Shown piece after piece: positions 1 to 6,455 of a DNA stretch of 6,717 bases. The stretch spans positions 1-6,717 of the forward strand of contig CAYFVC010000052.1 of assembly GCA_964346665.1 (NCBI GenBank), written 5' to 3'. The position numbers and the translations under genes were made by a program. Position 1 is the first letter of the stretch, and each line of letters starts with the position of its first letter. The notes below the pieces were generated by a model. The model searched no databases. It was not told where the DNA came from and was given only the letters and a program-made list of their open reading frames with translations. This DNA comes from JAZGEG01 sp964346665. Its GTDB lineage: Archaea; Aenigmatarchaeota; Aenigmatarchaeia; QMZP01; QMZT01.

Positions 1-140
1 TTCCTGTCAGGATTGACAAAATCCTTTACCTTAACGAAATTCTTGTTGTTGTTAACTTGACGGTTCTCCCACCATATCCAGAAGTGTCCCCTCTTTATAC
101 CTCTTTTTACGAACCTTTCGTACCATGACTTCTGATCCAT
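1..140 (-). CDS. Unrecognised protein, N-terminal 46 codons (gene runs off the left edge)
   Basis: An open frame starts with ATG at 140 and has no stop before the window ends. The strongest support is the ribosome binding site just upstream, GAGGTGAT three bases before the ATG, close to a perfect archaeal Shine-Dalgarno. The predicted start is MDQKSWYERFVKRGIKRGHF, followed by a Trp-rich IWWENRQ stretch, an NNNKN run and KVKDFVNPDR. The segment is basic and aromatic (four Trp, many Lys/Arg), with no signal peptide and no membrane segment, so a cytosolic, possibly nucleic-acid-binding protein is conceivable. That is only composition-based inference. I do not recognise a family and assign no function. 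It is divergent from the YjbQ gene and shares a 114-bp upstream region with it. Confidence 0.7.
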   Translation of the reverse strand, partial: MDQKSWYERFVKRGIKRGHFWIWWENRQVNNNKNFVKVKDFVNPDR

Positions 141-143
141 GAT

Positions 144-151
144 ATCACCTC
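144..151 (-). promoter_or_regulatory. Strong Shine-Dalgarno (GAGGTGAT) of the left-edge gene
   Basis: On the minus strand GAGGTGAT lies three bases before the ATG at 140. It is complementary to the conserved archaeal 16S rRNA 3' end (ATCACCTC). This site fixes the start of the partial gene and is the best-matched ribosome binding site in the window. Confidence 0.8.
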
Positions 152-196
152 AAGGCAAGTTTAAGCAATGTGAAATAGTATTTATTGGAATCGAGA

Positions 197-204
197 TATT
201 TATA
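197..204 (-). promoter_or_regulatory. Candidate TATA box for the left-edge gene
   Basis: The minus strand reads TATAAATA here. With the usual spacing of about 25 bp from box centre to transcription start, RNA would begin near 174-176. That gives a leader of about 35 nt carrying the Shine-Dalgarno at 144-151. The upstream B-recognition element is weak, and the site was identified by eye only. On the plus strand the overlapping TTTATAGT could alternatively serve yjbQ. Confidence 0.4.
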
Positions 205-219
205 GTTTTGTCTTCTTTT

Positions 220-233
220 CGAAAGATTAATTA
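220..233 (+). promoter_or_regulatory. Candidate BRE/TATA promoter for yjbQ, leaderless mRNA
   Basis: CGAAAG (220-225), a B-recognition-element-like purine tract, is followed by ATTAATTA (226-233). The centre of this box lies about 26 bp upstream of the yjbQ ATG at 255, so the predicted transcript starts at or next to the start codon. The bases before the ATG are A/T and C with no GG motif, so no Shine-Dalgarno is present. This agrees with leaderless initiation. Confidence 0.45.
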
Positions 234-254
234 CTTAAATTCATTATAAATATT

Positions 255-659
255 ATGTTCTCAAAAAGCTTCTCGATACGGACGCGCGGGAATTTCGATC
301 TTTTCGAGATAACGGACAATGTAGAACGAATAGTCCGTGAGTCGAAAGCAAAGGATGGTATGTGTTTTGTCTTCACCCCCCACACCACAGCATGCCTGAT
401 AATGAACGAGAAGGAAAGCGGGTTTCTTGAGGATTTCAGGAAAACCATACTCAGGATAATCCCTAGGGAAGGCGAATACGAACACAACAGGTTAGGTGAA
501 GGAAACGCGAACGCCCATATAATATCCTCGATAATAAAGCCATACCTTGTGATCCCGGTCGGGAATTCGTCTCTTAACCTTGGAACTTGGCAAAACCTTT
601 TCTTCGTGGAACTTGATGGTCCGAGAACAAGGAATGTTAGCGTTCAGATTTTCAAATAA
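255..659 (+). CDS. yjbQ: YjbQ/UPF0047 family protein (secondary thiamine-phosphate synthase-like)
   Basis: The 134-residue product has the full family pattern: a His-Thr-Thr motif in TPHTTA (His43), Asn51-Glu52, YEH (75-77), NANAH (84-88), LGTWQ (109-113) and DGPRTR (121-126) near the C-terminus. Its length matches this small single-domain family, whose members form trimers with a conserved His/Asp-type metal or ligand site. E. coli YjbQ has been linked to a weak thiamine-phosphate synthase activity, but the physiological role in archaea is not settled, so the enzymatic name is family-level. No Shine-Dalgarno precedes the ATG and a TATA-like box lies about 26 bp upstream, which suggests a leaderless mRNA. 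The gene is convergent with the purine operon, and its last 8 bases overlap the end of purM on the other strand. Nothing ties it functionally to purine synthesis. Confidence 0.92.
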   Translation: MFSKSFSIRTRGNFDLFEITDNVERIVRESKAKDGMCFVFTPHTTACLIMNEKESGFLEDFRKTILRIIPREGEYEHNRLGEGNANAHIISSIIKPYLVIPVGNSSLNLGTWQNLFFVELDGPRTRNVSVQIFK

Positions 660-1683
660 TATCAATTCCTTTCACCAAAACCTTCTTTTCGGGAATAGCT
701 TTCCCTATAACCCACGCCTTTATTCCGAATTTCTTGCAGATTTCCATGACTTTATCCTTTCCCTTTTCCGGGACGATAACACAAAATCCCACGCCCATAT
801 TGAACGTTCGGTACATCTCGCGGTCCGAAATGTTCCCCAATTTCTGGATCAGTTTGAAGACGGGCTGGGGTTCAGGCATGTTATCCAAAGAGAAACCCAC
901 GTTCGCTATCTCGCCTAACCTCATTAATTTCGAGAATGCCCCGCCAGTTATATTCGCTAGGCCGTGGACTTCGCAGGCATTCACTATCCCGAGTACCGGC
1001 TTTACGTAAATCTTTGTCGGTTCAAGCAGTTCCTCCCCAATAGTTCTTCCCAGTTCCGGGACTTTCTCGCTCACTTTGTACTTCTCCAGCAAGAGTTTTC
1101 GAGCGAGGGTTAAACCGTTCGAATGTATCCCCGAGCTTTCAAGACCGATTACAACATCCCCGATCTTTATGTCCTTTCCGGTTATTATCTTGTTTTTCTC
1201 CGCCACGCCCAAGGACATCGCAGAAAGATCGAAACCCTTCACAACATCAGGCATGAGAGATGTCTCCCCTCCGACTATCGCTGTTCCTGCTTGTTTCGCT
1301 CCCTTCGCTAAACCCTCCGCTATCTCATTTATATGATCTCCGAGCCTTTCGGTTGCCAGGTAATCGAGCAGGACGACGGGTTCTGCCCCCATGCATATGA
1401 GATCGTTGACGTTCATCGCAATGCAATCGATCCCTACAGTGTCGTACTTATTCATCATTTCCGCGACAAGAACCTTCGTCCCGACCCCGTCCGAATGGAG
1501 AGCTAGAACTTTCCCTCCACCTATGTCGATCAAGCCAGCGTAGTGCCCTATATCAGAAATAACCTGCCCGAATTTCCCATCTCTCAAATTAAGCGTTTCT
1601 CTAAGAATATCCCCGATTTTCTTGTATGTCTTCTTCTCCTTAGAAACATCAACCCCGGCTTTCGCATAAGTGAACTCTTTCAT
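652..1683 (-). CDS. purM: Phosphoribosylformylglycinamidine cyclo-ligase (AIR synthetase, PurM)
   Basis: PurM closes the imidazole ring, converting FGAM plus ATP to AIR in the cytosol. The 343-residue protein is full length for the family, with ordered motifs: YAKAGVD (6-12), HSDGVGTK (63-70), GIDCIAMNVND (84-94), GAEPV (99-103), VGGETSLMP (137-145), SSGIHSNG (183-190), EPTKIYV (221-227), ITGGAF (245-250) and FNMGVG (294-299). These are the ATP- and phosphate-binding elements of the PurM/ThiL/SelD/HypE superfamily. It is the last gene of the operon. Its ATG overlaps the purB stop in an ATGA, and a GGTGG three bases upstream, encoded within the purB C-terminus, can act as ribosome binding site. 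This points to translational coupling with purB. Its 3' end overlaps convergent yjbQ by 8 bp, and no T-rich terminator is evident just downstream. Confidence 0.97.
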   Translation of the reverse strand: MKEFTYAKAGVDVSKEKKTYKKIGDILRETLNLRDGKFGQVISDIGHYAGLIDIGGGKVLALHSDGVGTKVLVAEMMNKYDTVGIDCIAMNVNDLICMGAEPVVLLDYLATERLGDHINEIAEGLAKGAKQAGTAIVGGETSLMPDVVKGFDLSAMSLGVAEKNKIITGKDIKIGDVVIGLESSGIHSNGLTLARKLLLEKYKVSEKVPELGRTIGEELLEPTKIYVKPVLGIVNACEVHGLANITGGAFSKLMRLGEIANVGFSLDNMPEPQPVFKLIQKLGNISDREMYRTFNMGVGFCVIVPEKGKDKVMEICKKFGIKAWVIGKAIPEKKVLVKGIDII

Positions 1684-3020
1684 TTTCCACCGATTGTTTT
1701 CAAAACACTGTCCGCTTGTTGTATCGCCGTTCCGATATAATTTTTCGGATCAAGGTAATGGTTTATTTCTTCCTCTGTGAATCGTTTTTTAACGATCGGG
1801 TTTTTCATGAGCACTTCCTTCAGAGGGATATTCTTCTTGTACGACTCCATCGCTGATGTTCGGAGGATCTCATACGCGTCTTGTCTGCCTACGCCTTTCT
1901 TCACGAGTCCTATCATGAAGTGCTCGCTCATAACCAAACCCTTCGTTAACTCGAGGTTCCTCTTTATGTTCTCAGGATGGAGTTCGAGGTTCTCGAGAAT
2001 TCCTGTCAGCCTCCTGAGCATGAAGTCCAAGAGAAGGAAGCTTTCAGGAAATATTATCCTTTCGTTAGCGGAATTAGTGAGATCTCTTTCATTCTCAAGC
2101 GGGTTGTTGTCTAGAGCGATGGAAACATGCGATTTCAAGACCCTAGCTAGCGAGCATACGTTTTCCGATTTCCAGGGGTTTCTTTTATGAGGCATGGTTG
2201 AACTCCCGACCTGCCTCCTAGCGAACTTCTCCAAAACTTCTGCTATCTCGGTTCTCTGAAGGTTTCTTATCTCCTTCGCGATTTTCTCCAGTGTAGAACC
2301 TATGAGTGCGAGAACGAAGATCAATTCAGCATGTCTGTCCCTCTGGACAACCTGCGTGGAAACCATCACGGGTTTCAAACCGAGGTCCTTCATAACGAGC
2401 GCTTGCAATTCCCTAGCGTTTTTCCCGAACGTTGCCTGCGTTCCAACTGCGCCTGTCATCTTTCCCACGAGAACCCGATCCTTCACTTGTTTCAGGCGAT
2501 CGATACCCCTTTGGACTTCGCACAACCAGTTCGCGAATTTGAGACCATAAGTTGTCGGGACAGCATGCTGACCGTGCGTCCTCCCTATGCATACGACTTT
2601 CTTGTACCTCTTTGTCAGGCCGGCCAGAACCTTTTTCAACGCTTTCAAATCCTCCTCTATGATTTCAATCGCTTCCCTAAGTTGAAGGGCGAGCGCTGTG
2701 TCCTCGATGTCGTAAGAAGTCGATCCGTAGTGAACGTATTTCCCCTCGCTACCGCATACCTCTGTTAACGCCTTGACCATCGCCATAAGGTCGTGGTGTA
2801 TCTGCTTGTCTATCTGTTTAACCCTCTTCAGCTTTACGTATTTCGTGTTCGCTTTCCTCGCGATCTTGACAGCAGCCTTCTTCGGGATGTTCCCGAGTTT
2901 CGAATGAGCTTTCGCTAGCGCAGCTTCCACGTCCAACCATGTTTGGAGTTTCGAATGCTCATCGAAAACCCTTTTCATTTCATCTGAATAATATCTGTAC
3001 TCTATCGGATGTATCGCCAT
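1680..3020 (-). CDS. purB: Adenylosuccinate lyase (PurB)
   Basis: PurB cleaves fumarate from SAICAR to give AICAR, and from adenylosuccinate to give AMP, so it serves two points of purine synthesis. The 446-residue protein belongs to the fumarase/aspartase superfamily. It shows YGSTSYDIEDTA (about 98-109), RTHGQHAVPTTYG (147-159) with the catalytic His of the THGQ motif, and the superfamily signature GSSTMPHKRNP (272-282) with the loop serines. ENERDLTNS follows at about 309-317. I chose ATG at 3020 (MAIHPIEYRY) over the in-frame GTG at 3026, because a GGTG element lies five bases before the ATG and itself overlaps that GTG, while the GTG has no ribosome binding site of its own. purC ends 16 bp upstream, and the stop overlaps the purM start by 4 bp. 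Confidence 0.97.
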   Translation of the reverse strand: MAIHPIEYRYYSDEMKRVFDEHSKLQTWLDVEAALAKAHSKLGNIPKKAAVKIARKANTKYVKLKRVKQIDKQIHHDLMAMVKALTEVCGSEGKYVHYGSTSYDIEDTALALQLREAIEIIEEDLKALKKVLAGLTKRYKKVVCIGRTHGQHAVPTTYGLKFANWLCEVQRGIDRLKQVKDRVLVGKMTGAVGTQATFGKNARELQALVMKDLGLKPVMVSTQVVQRDRHAELIFVLALIGSTLEKIAKEIRNLQRTEIAEVLEKFARRQVGSSTMPHKRNPWKSENVCSLARVLKSHVSIALDNNPLENERDLTNSANERIIFPESFLLLDFMLRRLTGILENLELHPENIKRNLELTKGLVMSEHFMIGLVKKGVGRQDAYEILRTSAMESYKKNIPLKEVLMKNPIVKKRFTEEEINHYLDPKNYIGTAIQQADSVLKTIGGK

Positions 3021-3025
3021 AAACA

Positions 3026-3029
3026 CACC
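3026..3029 (-). promoter_or_regulatory. Ribosome binding site deciding the purB start (GGTG)
   Basis: On the minus strand the purC-purB gap reads TTTGGTGTGTTT before the ATG at 3020. GGTG is complementary to the CACC of the 16S 3' end and leaves five bases before the ATG. It overlaps the alternative GTG at 3026, which argues against that codon being the start. Confidence 0.6.
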
Positions 3030-3036
3030 AAAGTTA

Positions 3037-3777
3037 TCAGGACTCCATCATAATTTTGTAAAGTTCCATGGGACCCAGAACATTCCCCTCCTTGCAGTCT
3101 GCTTTGCAGTTTCCCTTTTCGTCAAGTTCTGATTCCCTACAAACCCTCATTACATCAGGAGAGACATCGTCAATAACATGCATTTTCCCGTCAATCTTGC
3201 CTATTTCTATTTTCCCGTCAATTAAATGCAGCCCCTTATTTTTGAGTTCCCTCTCTACGATCTCGAAAACCCTTCTTGTAATGTCCTTTGCCTCCCTCAG
3301 TTCTTCGCTTGTAAGAATACCCAGCCTTACAAGGGTATCGTCATTTATCAGGTGGTCAGTCTTTCCCTTTGTGGTTATTTCTATGAGCCCGTTCAGATTC
3401 ATGCACAGCGGAACAAATGAGTATCTTCTCAGAAAGCTTCCATGAGCGTTGTTTCTGTACACGAACTCGAGGTTGTAAAGTCCCTCTATTCTCGGTAACT
3501 TCGCCTCCCTTGCTACTATGACATTTTCCCCTTTGGTTTCTATGTAATGGTTCGGAATTCCCTTCTCGGTCAACTTCTTGAAGAAAAATGTCGTAAACTT
3601 GCAGGAGACTTTTCCCTTCCCTTTAATCTCCCCCACTACGGAATCACGGCCGGGATCGAAGACGGTCTTGCCGTTTATTATCGCGCCGGTTGCCGCATCC
3701 TTGAAATGAAACTCTATTTTCCCGTCATCCCTTTTATACACATTTTTGCTTTTGCCTTCATATAATAATTTATTCAT
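3037..3777 (-). CDS. purC: SAICAR synthetase (PurC), unusual subtype
   Basis: PurC joins CAIR to aspartate with ATP to give SAICAR. The 246-residue length is normal. Family motifs are LYEGKSKNVY (5-14, nucleotide-binding glycine-rich loop), YRNNAHGSFLRRY (107-119, substrate binding), TDHLINDD (140-147), HLIDGKIEIG (184-193) and DDVSPDVMRV (203-212, the usual acidic SPD motif). The protein departs from the common archaeal and E. coli type. It has VFDPGRD (39-45) after the first strand, KFTTFFFKKL (60-69), Gly188 where an aromatic residue is usual (VDFK), VC in place of LW after SPD.xR, and a short Cys-containing tail (Cys213, Cys224, Cys228). From memory this resembles a subtype found in Firmicutes, which I could not verify here. 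The start is well supported by AAGGTGTGAT seven to four bases upstream, overlapping the purE stop. Confidence 0.93.
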   Translation of the reverse strand: MNKLLYEGKSKNVYKRDDGKIEFHFKDAATGAIINGKTVFDPGRDSVVGEIKGKGKVSCKFTTFFFKKLTEKGIPNHYIETKGENVIVAREAKLPRIEGLYNLEFVYRNNAHGSFLRRYSFVPLCMNLNGLIEITTKGKTDHLINDDTLVRLGILTSEELREAKDITRRVFEIVERELKNKGLHLIDGKIEIGKIDGKMHVIDDVSPDVMRVCRESELDEKGNCKADCKEGNVLGPMELYKIMMES

Positions 3778-3781
3778 AAAA

Positions 3782-3791
3782 TCACACCTTA
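3782..3791 (-). promoter_or_regulatory. Shine-Dalgarno of purC inside the end of purE
   Basis: The minus strand reads AAGGTGTGAT and then TTTT before the purC ATG at 3777. The motif covers the purE stop codon (TGA, 3784-3782), so ribosomes finishing purE end on the purC binding site. That arrangement favours coupled translation. Confidence 0.65.
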
Positions 3792-4168
3792 ACTTTTAGA
3801 ATCTTGATCGCAAGATGCGCAGCGTTCTTCGCGTTGTCTATACCCACGGTCGCGACAGGAACCCCGCTTGGCATCTGCATTATCGCTAGTAACGAATCCA
3901 GACCATCGAGCTTCACATTCACGGGAACGCCAATTACGGGCTTGTCTGTGTGAGAAGCGATGAAACCCGGAAGCGCGGCCGATAAGCCCGCTATCGCGAT
4001 TATAACATCCGCTTCAGTGTGCTTTACGAGTTTTTCCGTCCCTTTCGGATCGCGGTGCGCAGAGGAGATGTGAATCTCGAAGGGAATTTTGTTCTCCTTC
4101 AGAACGTCCTCCGCCTTCCTAGCTACGTCAAGATCGGATTCGCTCCCGCATACGATTAAAACTTTCAT
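3782..4168 (-). CDS. purE: AIR carboxylase / N5-CAIR mutase (PurE), short form
   Basis: PurE supplies the carboxyl group of CAIR, either by rearranging N5-CAIR (class I, with PurK) or by direct carboxylation of AIR with CO2 (class II). The 128-residue protein has CGSESDLD (7-14), SSAHRDP (35-41, with the conserved His38), AGLSAALPGF (60-69), VPVNVKLDGLDSL (81-93) and QMPSGVPVATVGID (98-111). Two features are odd. At the class I motif AAHLPG the His is replaced by Ala65, as in class II enzymes. The protein also stops at KILKVKV, about 30-40 residues before the usual C-terminal helix, and purC begins immediately, so this is not a frameshift. I chose ATG at 4168 because MKVLIVCGS matches the family start; the 23-residue upstream extension would overlap purL. 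The gap to purL is 28 bp and the ribosome binding site is weak (GTGGTT). No purK is in the window. Confidence 0.93.
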   Translation of the reverse strand: MKVLIVCGSESDLDVARKAEDVLKENKIPFEIHISSAHRDPKGTEKLVKHTEADVIIAIAGLSAALPGFIASHTDKPVIGVPVNVKLDGLDSLLAIMQMPSGVPVATVGIDNAKNAAHLAIKILKVKV

Positions 4169-4176
4169 AATAACCA

Positions 4177-4188
4177 CATGTAAACATG
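4177..4188. repeat. Perfect 5-bp inverted repeat CATGT-AA-ACATG between purL and purE
   Basis: The purL-purE gap contains CATGTAAACATG, two perfect 5-bp arms around AA, ending 8 bp upstream of the purE ATG. A two-base loop is too small for a stable hairpin of the full stem. If it matters at all, it would be as a protein site or by chance; no function is assigned. Confidence 0.35.
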
Positions 4189-4196
4189 ATTTAAAA

Positions 4197-6437
4197 CTAT
4201 TTCCCCACTCTAGAGGGAATCGCATCCCTCCAGGCATCGTTCAATTTCTCTAGAGACAAGCCGATAATATTTTTTCCTTTGTATTGAATTACCAGATTTT
4301 CTCCCCCGACCTCGCCCAGAACGTGGTACGGGACGGAATGTTTCTTTCCTATGTCCTCTAAAACTTTCAGGTTATCTTTGTTAAGAGAAATCACTATCCT
4401 AGAAGGGGACTCGCCAAAAAGAATTTCATCCAGCCTTATTTTGTCGCTTTTCAATTCATCCAGTTTTATTTTCGCGCCAAACATTCGGTTTCGGTTCGTG
4501 ATGCACGATTCAACCAATGTTATCGCCAACCCTCCTTCGGAGCAATCATGGGCGGAATTGATAATGCCGGATTCAATCGCTTCAAGGCATGCTTCCTGAA
4601 CAGCTTTCTCCATCTCGATGTCTATCCTGGGATTGCCTTTCTTTTGTTTGTGGGTCAAGTACAGATATTCGCTGCCCGAAAGATCCGGCTTATTCTCGCC
4701 CAAAAGGGCTATTAAATCGTTTTCATTCTTGAAGTTCTGGGTTACGTGTTTGTCCGCGTTTTCTATCAACCCTACCATGCCCACCATTGGGCTCGGATCT
4801 ACTGAACCCTTTGGGTTTTCGTTATAGAAGCTCACATTACCGCTGATAACGGGTGTGTTCAGAACTTTGCATGCCTCGGAAAGCCCTTCTATACATTTTT
4901 GGAATTGCCAGTAGTTTTCTGGTTTCATGGGGTTTCCGAAATTCAAGCCATCCGTGATTGCGAGAGGCCTTCCTCCCGCGCAGACTATATTCCTTGCTGC
5001 CTCCGCTACCGACATCATAGCCCCATTGTAAGGGTTAAGGTAGCAATACCTCCCGTTACAATCCACGCTTATCGCCAAGGCTTTGTTCGTTCCCTTTACC
5101 TTTATCACGGCCGCGTCCGAGCCCGCTCCTACCATCACGACATCTTTATCCAAGGTGGTGAACTTTCTGTATTCCGATTCCTTGCTTGAGATTGTGGGGG
5201 AATCTAGTAATTGCAATAAGACTTTATTGAAATCATCCGGCTCCTTCACGGACTCGCGATCAAGCCTTTGCGCTTCCTTCAAGTAGGCGGGTTCTTCTGT
5301 TTCCCTATCATAGAGAGGCGCGTTCTTCGTGAGGGCTTCCACGGGAACCTCGCAAACCACCTTTCCATTCTCTTTCACCCTCATTATCTTATCACATGTC
5401 ACCTTTCCTATTTTTACCGCGTTGACATCCCACTTCTTCAATACATCCAGGGCCTCTTTTTCTTCCCCCTCCTTTAAAATGGCAAGCATCCTCTCCTGGG
5501 ATTCAGAGAGCAGGATTTCGTAAGGTGTCATACCCTTTTCGCACTGCGGAACCAAGGCAACATCTATTTCAATTCCTGTCCCGCTTCTCGTGGCCGTCTC
5601 GCAGGAAGAGCATGTTAATCCGGCTGCTCCCATATCCTGCATCCCTACGACAAGCCCCTTTTCTATCAGTTCCAGACAGGATTCTCTTAAACGTTTCCCG
5701 AGCTCCGGATCTCCTATAGCGACTGCTCCTTTCTCGGAATCGGATTCTTCTGTTATTTCCTTTGAAGCGAAGCTCGCTCCTCCTACGCCGTCCCTACCAG
5801 TGTCCCTTCCTATGTAATACACCGGATTCCCCACTCCATATGCTGTTCCCCTGACTATGTTGTCGTGTTTTACAATACCCACAACAAAGGCATTGACTAA
5901 GGGGTTTCCTTCATAACTTTCATCAAAATAAGTATCCCCCCCAACCGCGTTAACTTCTGCTGTATTAGCATAGTGAGCCAGTCCCCTGACAACTTCCTTG
6001 AACAGGAATTTAACCCTTTCGTTGTTCAGACTCCCAAATCTTAACGCTCCTAAACCAGCAACAGGTCTCGCTCCCGTTGTGAATATATCCCTTAAGCACC
6101 CGCCTATACCAGTTGCAGAGGCCTCGAAGGGTTCCACTGCCGAAGGATGGTTATGCGATTCTATCTTAAATGCGACTCCCAACCCGTCTCCAATATCAAC
6201 GATCCCGGAATTCTCTTCACCTGCGCCAACAAGCACGTGTTTGCCTTTGGTTGGAAACATTCTGAACAGATTTCTCGAATTCTTATAGCTGCAGTGTTCA
6301 GACCACATCGCGGAAAAAACGCCCAATTCTGTAAAATTTGGCTTCCTTCCGAGCAATTCCTTTATCTTGTTAAACTCCTCTTCCGTAAGCCCCAAATTTT
6401 TCGCCAATTCCACATCAACCTTAACTTCCTCTTCCAT
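4197..6437 (-). CDS. purL: FGAM synthase, large catalytic subunit of the small (multi-subunit) type (PurL)
   Basis: PurL uses ATP and ammonia to convert FGAR to FGAM. At 746 residues this is the small PurL of archaea and Gram-positives, which works with a separate glutaminase (PurQ) and with PurS. No glutaminase domain is present. The N-terminal half carries MWSEHCSYKNSR (44-55), ESHNHPSAVEPFEASATG (93-110), GRDTGRDGVGGASFAS (210-225), QDMGAAGL (267-274) and SESQERM (311-317). The C-terminal PurM-like repeat carries DGLNFGNP (496-503), SGNVSFYNE (532-540), AHDCSEGGLA (629-638) and LFGESPSR (673-680). I place the start at ATG 6437 (MEEEVKVDVE) because of the GGGGG-containing ribosome binding site ten bases upstream. 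The 42-residue in-frame extension would cross the predicted promoter and has no family similarity. It is the first gene of the operon; purE follows 28 bp after its TAG stop. Confidence 0.97.
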   Translation of the reverse strand: MEEEVKVDVELAKNLGLTEEEFNKIKELLGRKPNFTELGVFSAMWSEHCSYKNSRNLFRMFPTKGKHVLVGAGEENSGIVDIGDGLGVAFKIESHNHPSAVEPFEASATGIGGCLRDIFTTGARPVAGLGALRFGSLNNERVKFLFKEVVRGLAHYANTAEVNAVGGDTYFDESYEGNPLVNAFVVGIVKHDNIVRGTAYGVGNPVYYIGRDTGRDGVGGASFASKEITEESDSEKGAVAIGDPELGKRLRESCLELIEKGLVVGMQDMGAAGLTCSSCETATRSGTGIEIDVALVPQCEKGMTPYEILLSESQERMLAILKEGEEKEALDVLKKWDVNAVKIGKVTCDKIMRVKENGKVVCEVPVEALTKNAPLYDRETEEPAYLKEAQRLDRESVKEPDDFNKVLLQLLDSPTISSKESEYRKFTTLDKDVVMVGAGSDAAVIKVKGTNKALAISVDCNGRYCYLNPYNGAMMSVAEAARNIVCAGGRPLAITDGLNFGNPMKPENYWQFQKCIEGLSEACKVLNTPVISGNVSFYNENPKGSVDPSPMVGMVGLIENADKHVTQNFKNENDLIALLGENKPDLSGSEYLYLTHKQKKGNPRIDIEMEKAVQEACLEAIESGIINSAHDCSEGGLAITLVESCITNRNRMFGAKIKLDELKSDKIRLDEILFGESPSRIVISLNKDNLKVLEDIGKKHSVPYHVLGEVGGENLVIQYKGKNIIGLSLEKLNDAWRDAIPSRVGK

Positions 6438-6446
6438 AAGACCAAA

Positions 6447-6455
6447 TCCCCCTTT
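6447..6455 (-). promoter_or_regulatory. Ribosome binding site of purL (AAAGGGGGA)
   Basis: On the minus strand AAAGGGGGA lies nine bases before the ATG at 6437, at normal Shine-Dalgarno spacing. It supports the internal ATG over the longer in-frame start at 6563 and shows that the purL mRNA has a leader. Confidence 0.6.

Larger units (their letters stand above)
652..6437 (-). other. Purine operon purL-purE-purC-purB-purM
   Basis: Five codirectional genes are separated by 28 bp, 4 bp, 16 bp and a 4-bp overlap, too close for separate promoters of usual size. One promoter-like element lies upstream of purL. The enzymes cover consecutive steps from FGAR to AICAR. Gene order differs from reaction order (L, M, E, C, B), because purM is last. 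Ribosome binding sites for purC and purM lie inside the preceding gene, pointing to coupled translation. Confidence 0.85.

Noticed and set aside
141..254. Search for an RNA gene, repeat or attachment site in the left intergenic region
   Set aside because: Only AT-rich promoter-like sequence and the ribosome binding site were seen; no stable fold, tRNA-like motif or long repeat was found by eye.
227..487. Open frames on the minus strand inside yjbQ (227-487 and 261-485)
   Set aside because: They lie antisense to a gene with complete family motifs, show no ribosome binding site and resemble no protein family.
676..692. T-rich stretch after yjbQ (CCTTCTTTTC) as a terminator
   Set aside because: The run is short, interrupted by C and lies within purM coding sequence, so it is too weak to annotate.
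3021..3026. GTG start of purB two codons upstream
   Set aside because: The GTG forms part of the likely ribosome binding element for the ATG at 3020 and has no motif of its own.
3782..3800. Frameshift as the cause of the short PurE
   Set aside because: The stop is followed within 4 bp by the purC start, and the stop region doubles as the purC ribosome binding site, so no remnant of a longer PurE tail exists.
4169..4237. In-frame N-terminal extension of PurE by 23 residues
   Set aside because: It overlaps the end of purL and precedes the canonical family start MKVLIVCGS; the residues look like translated gap and purL sequence.
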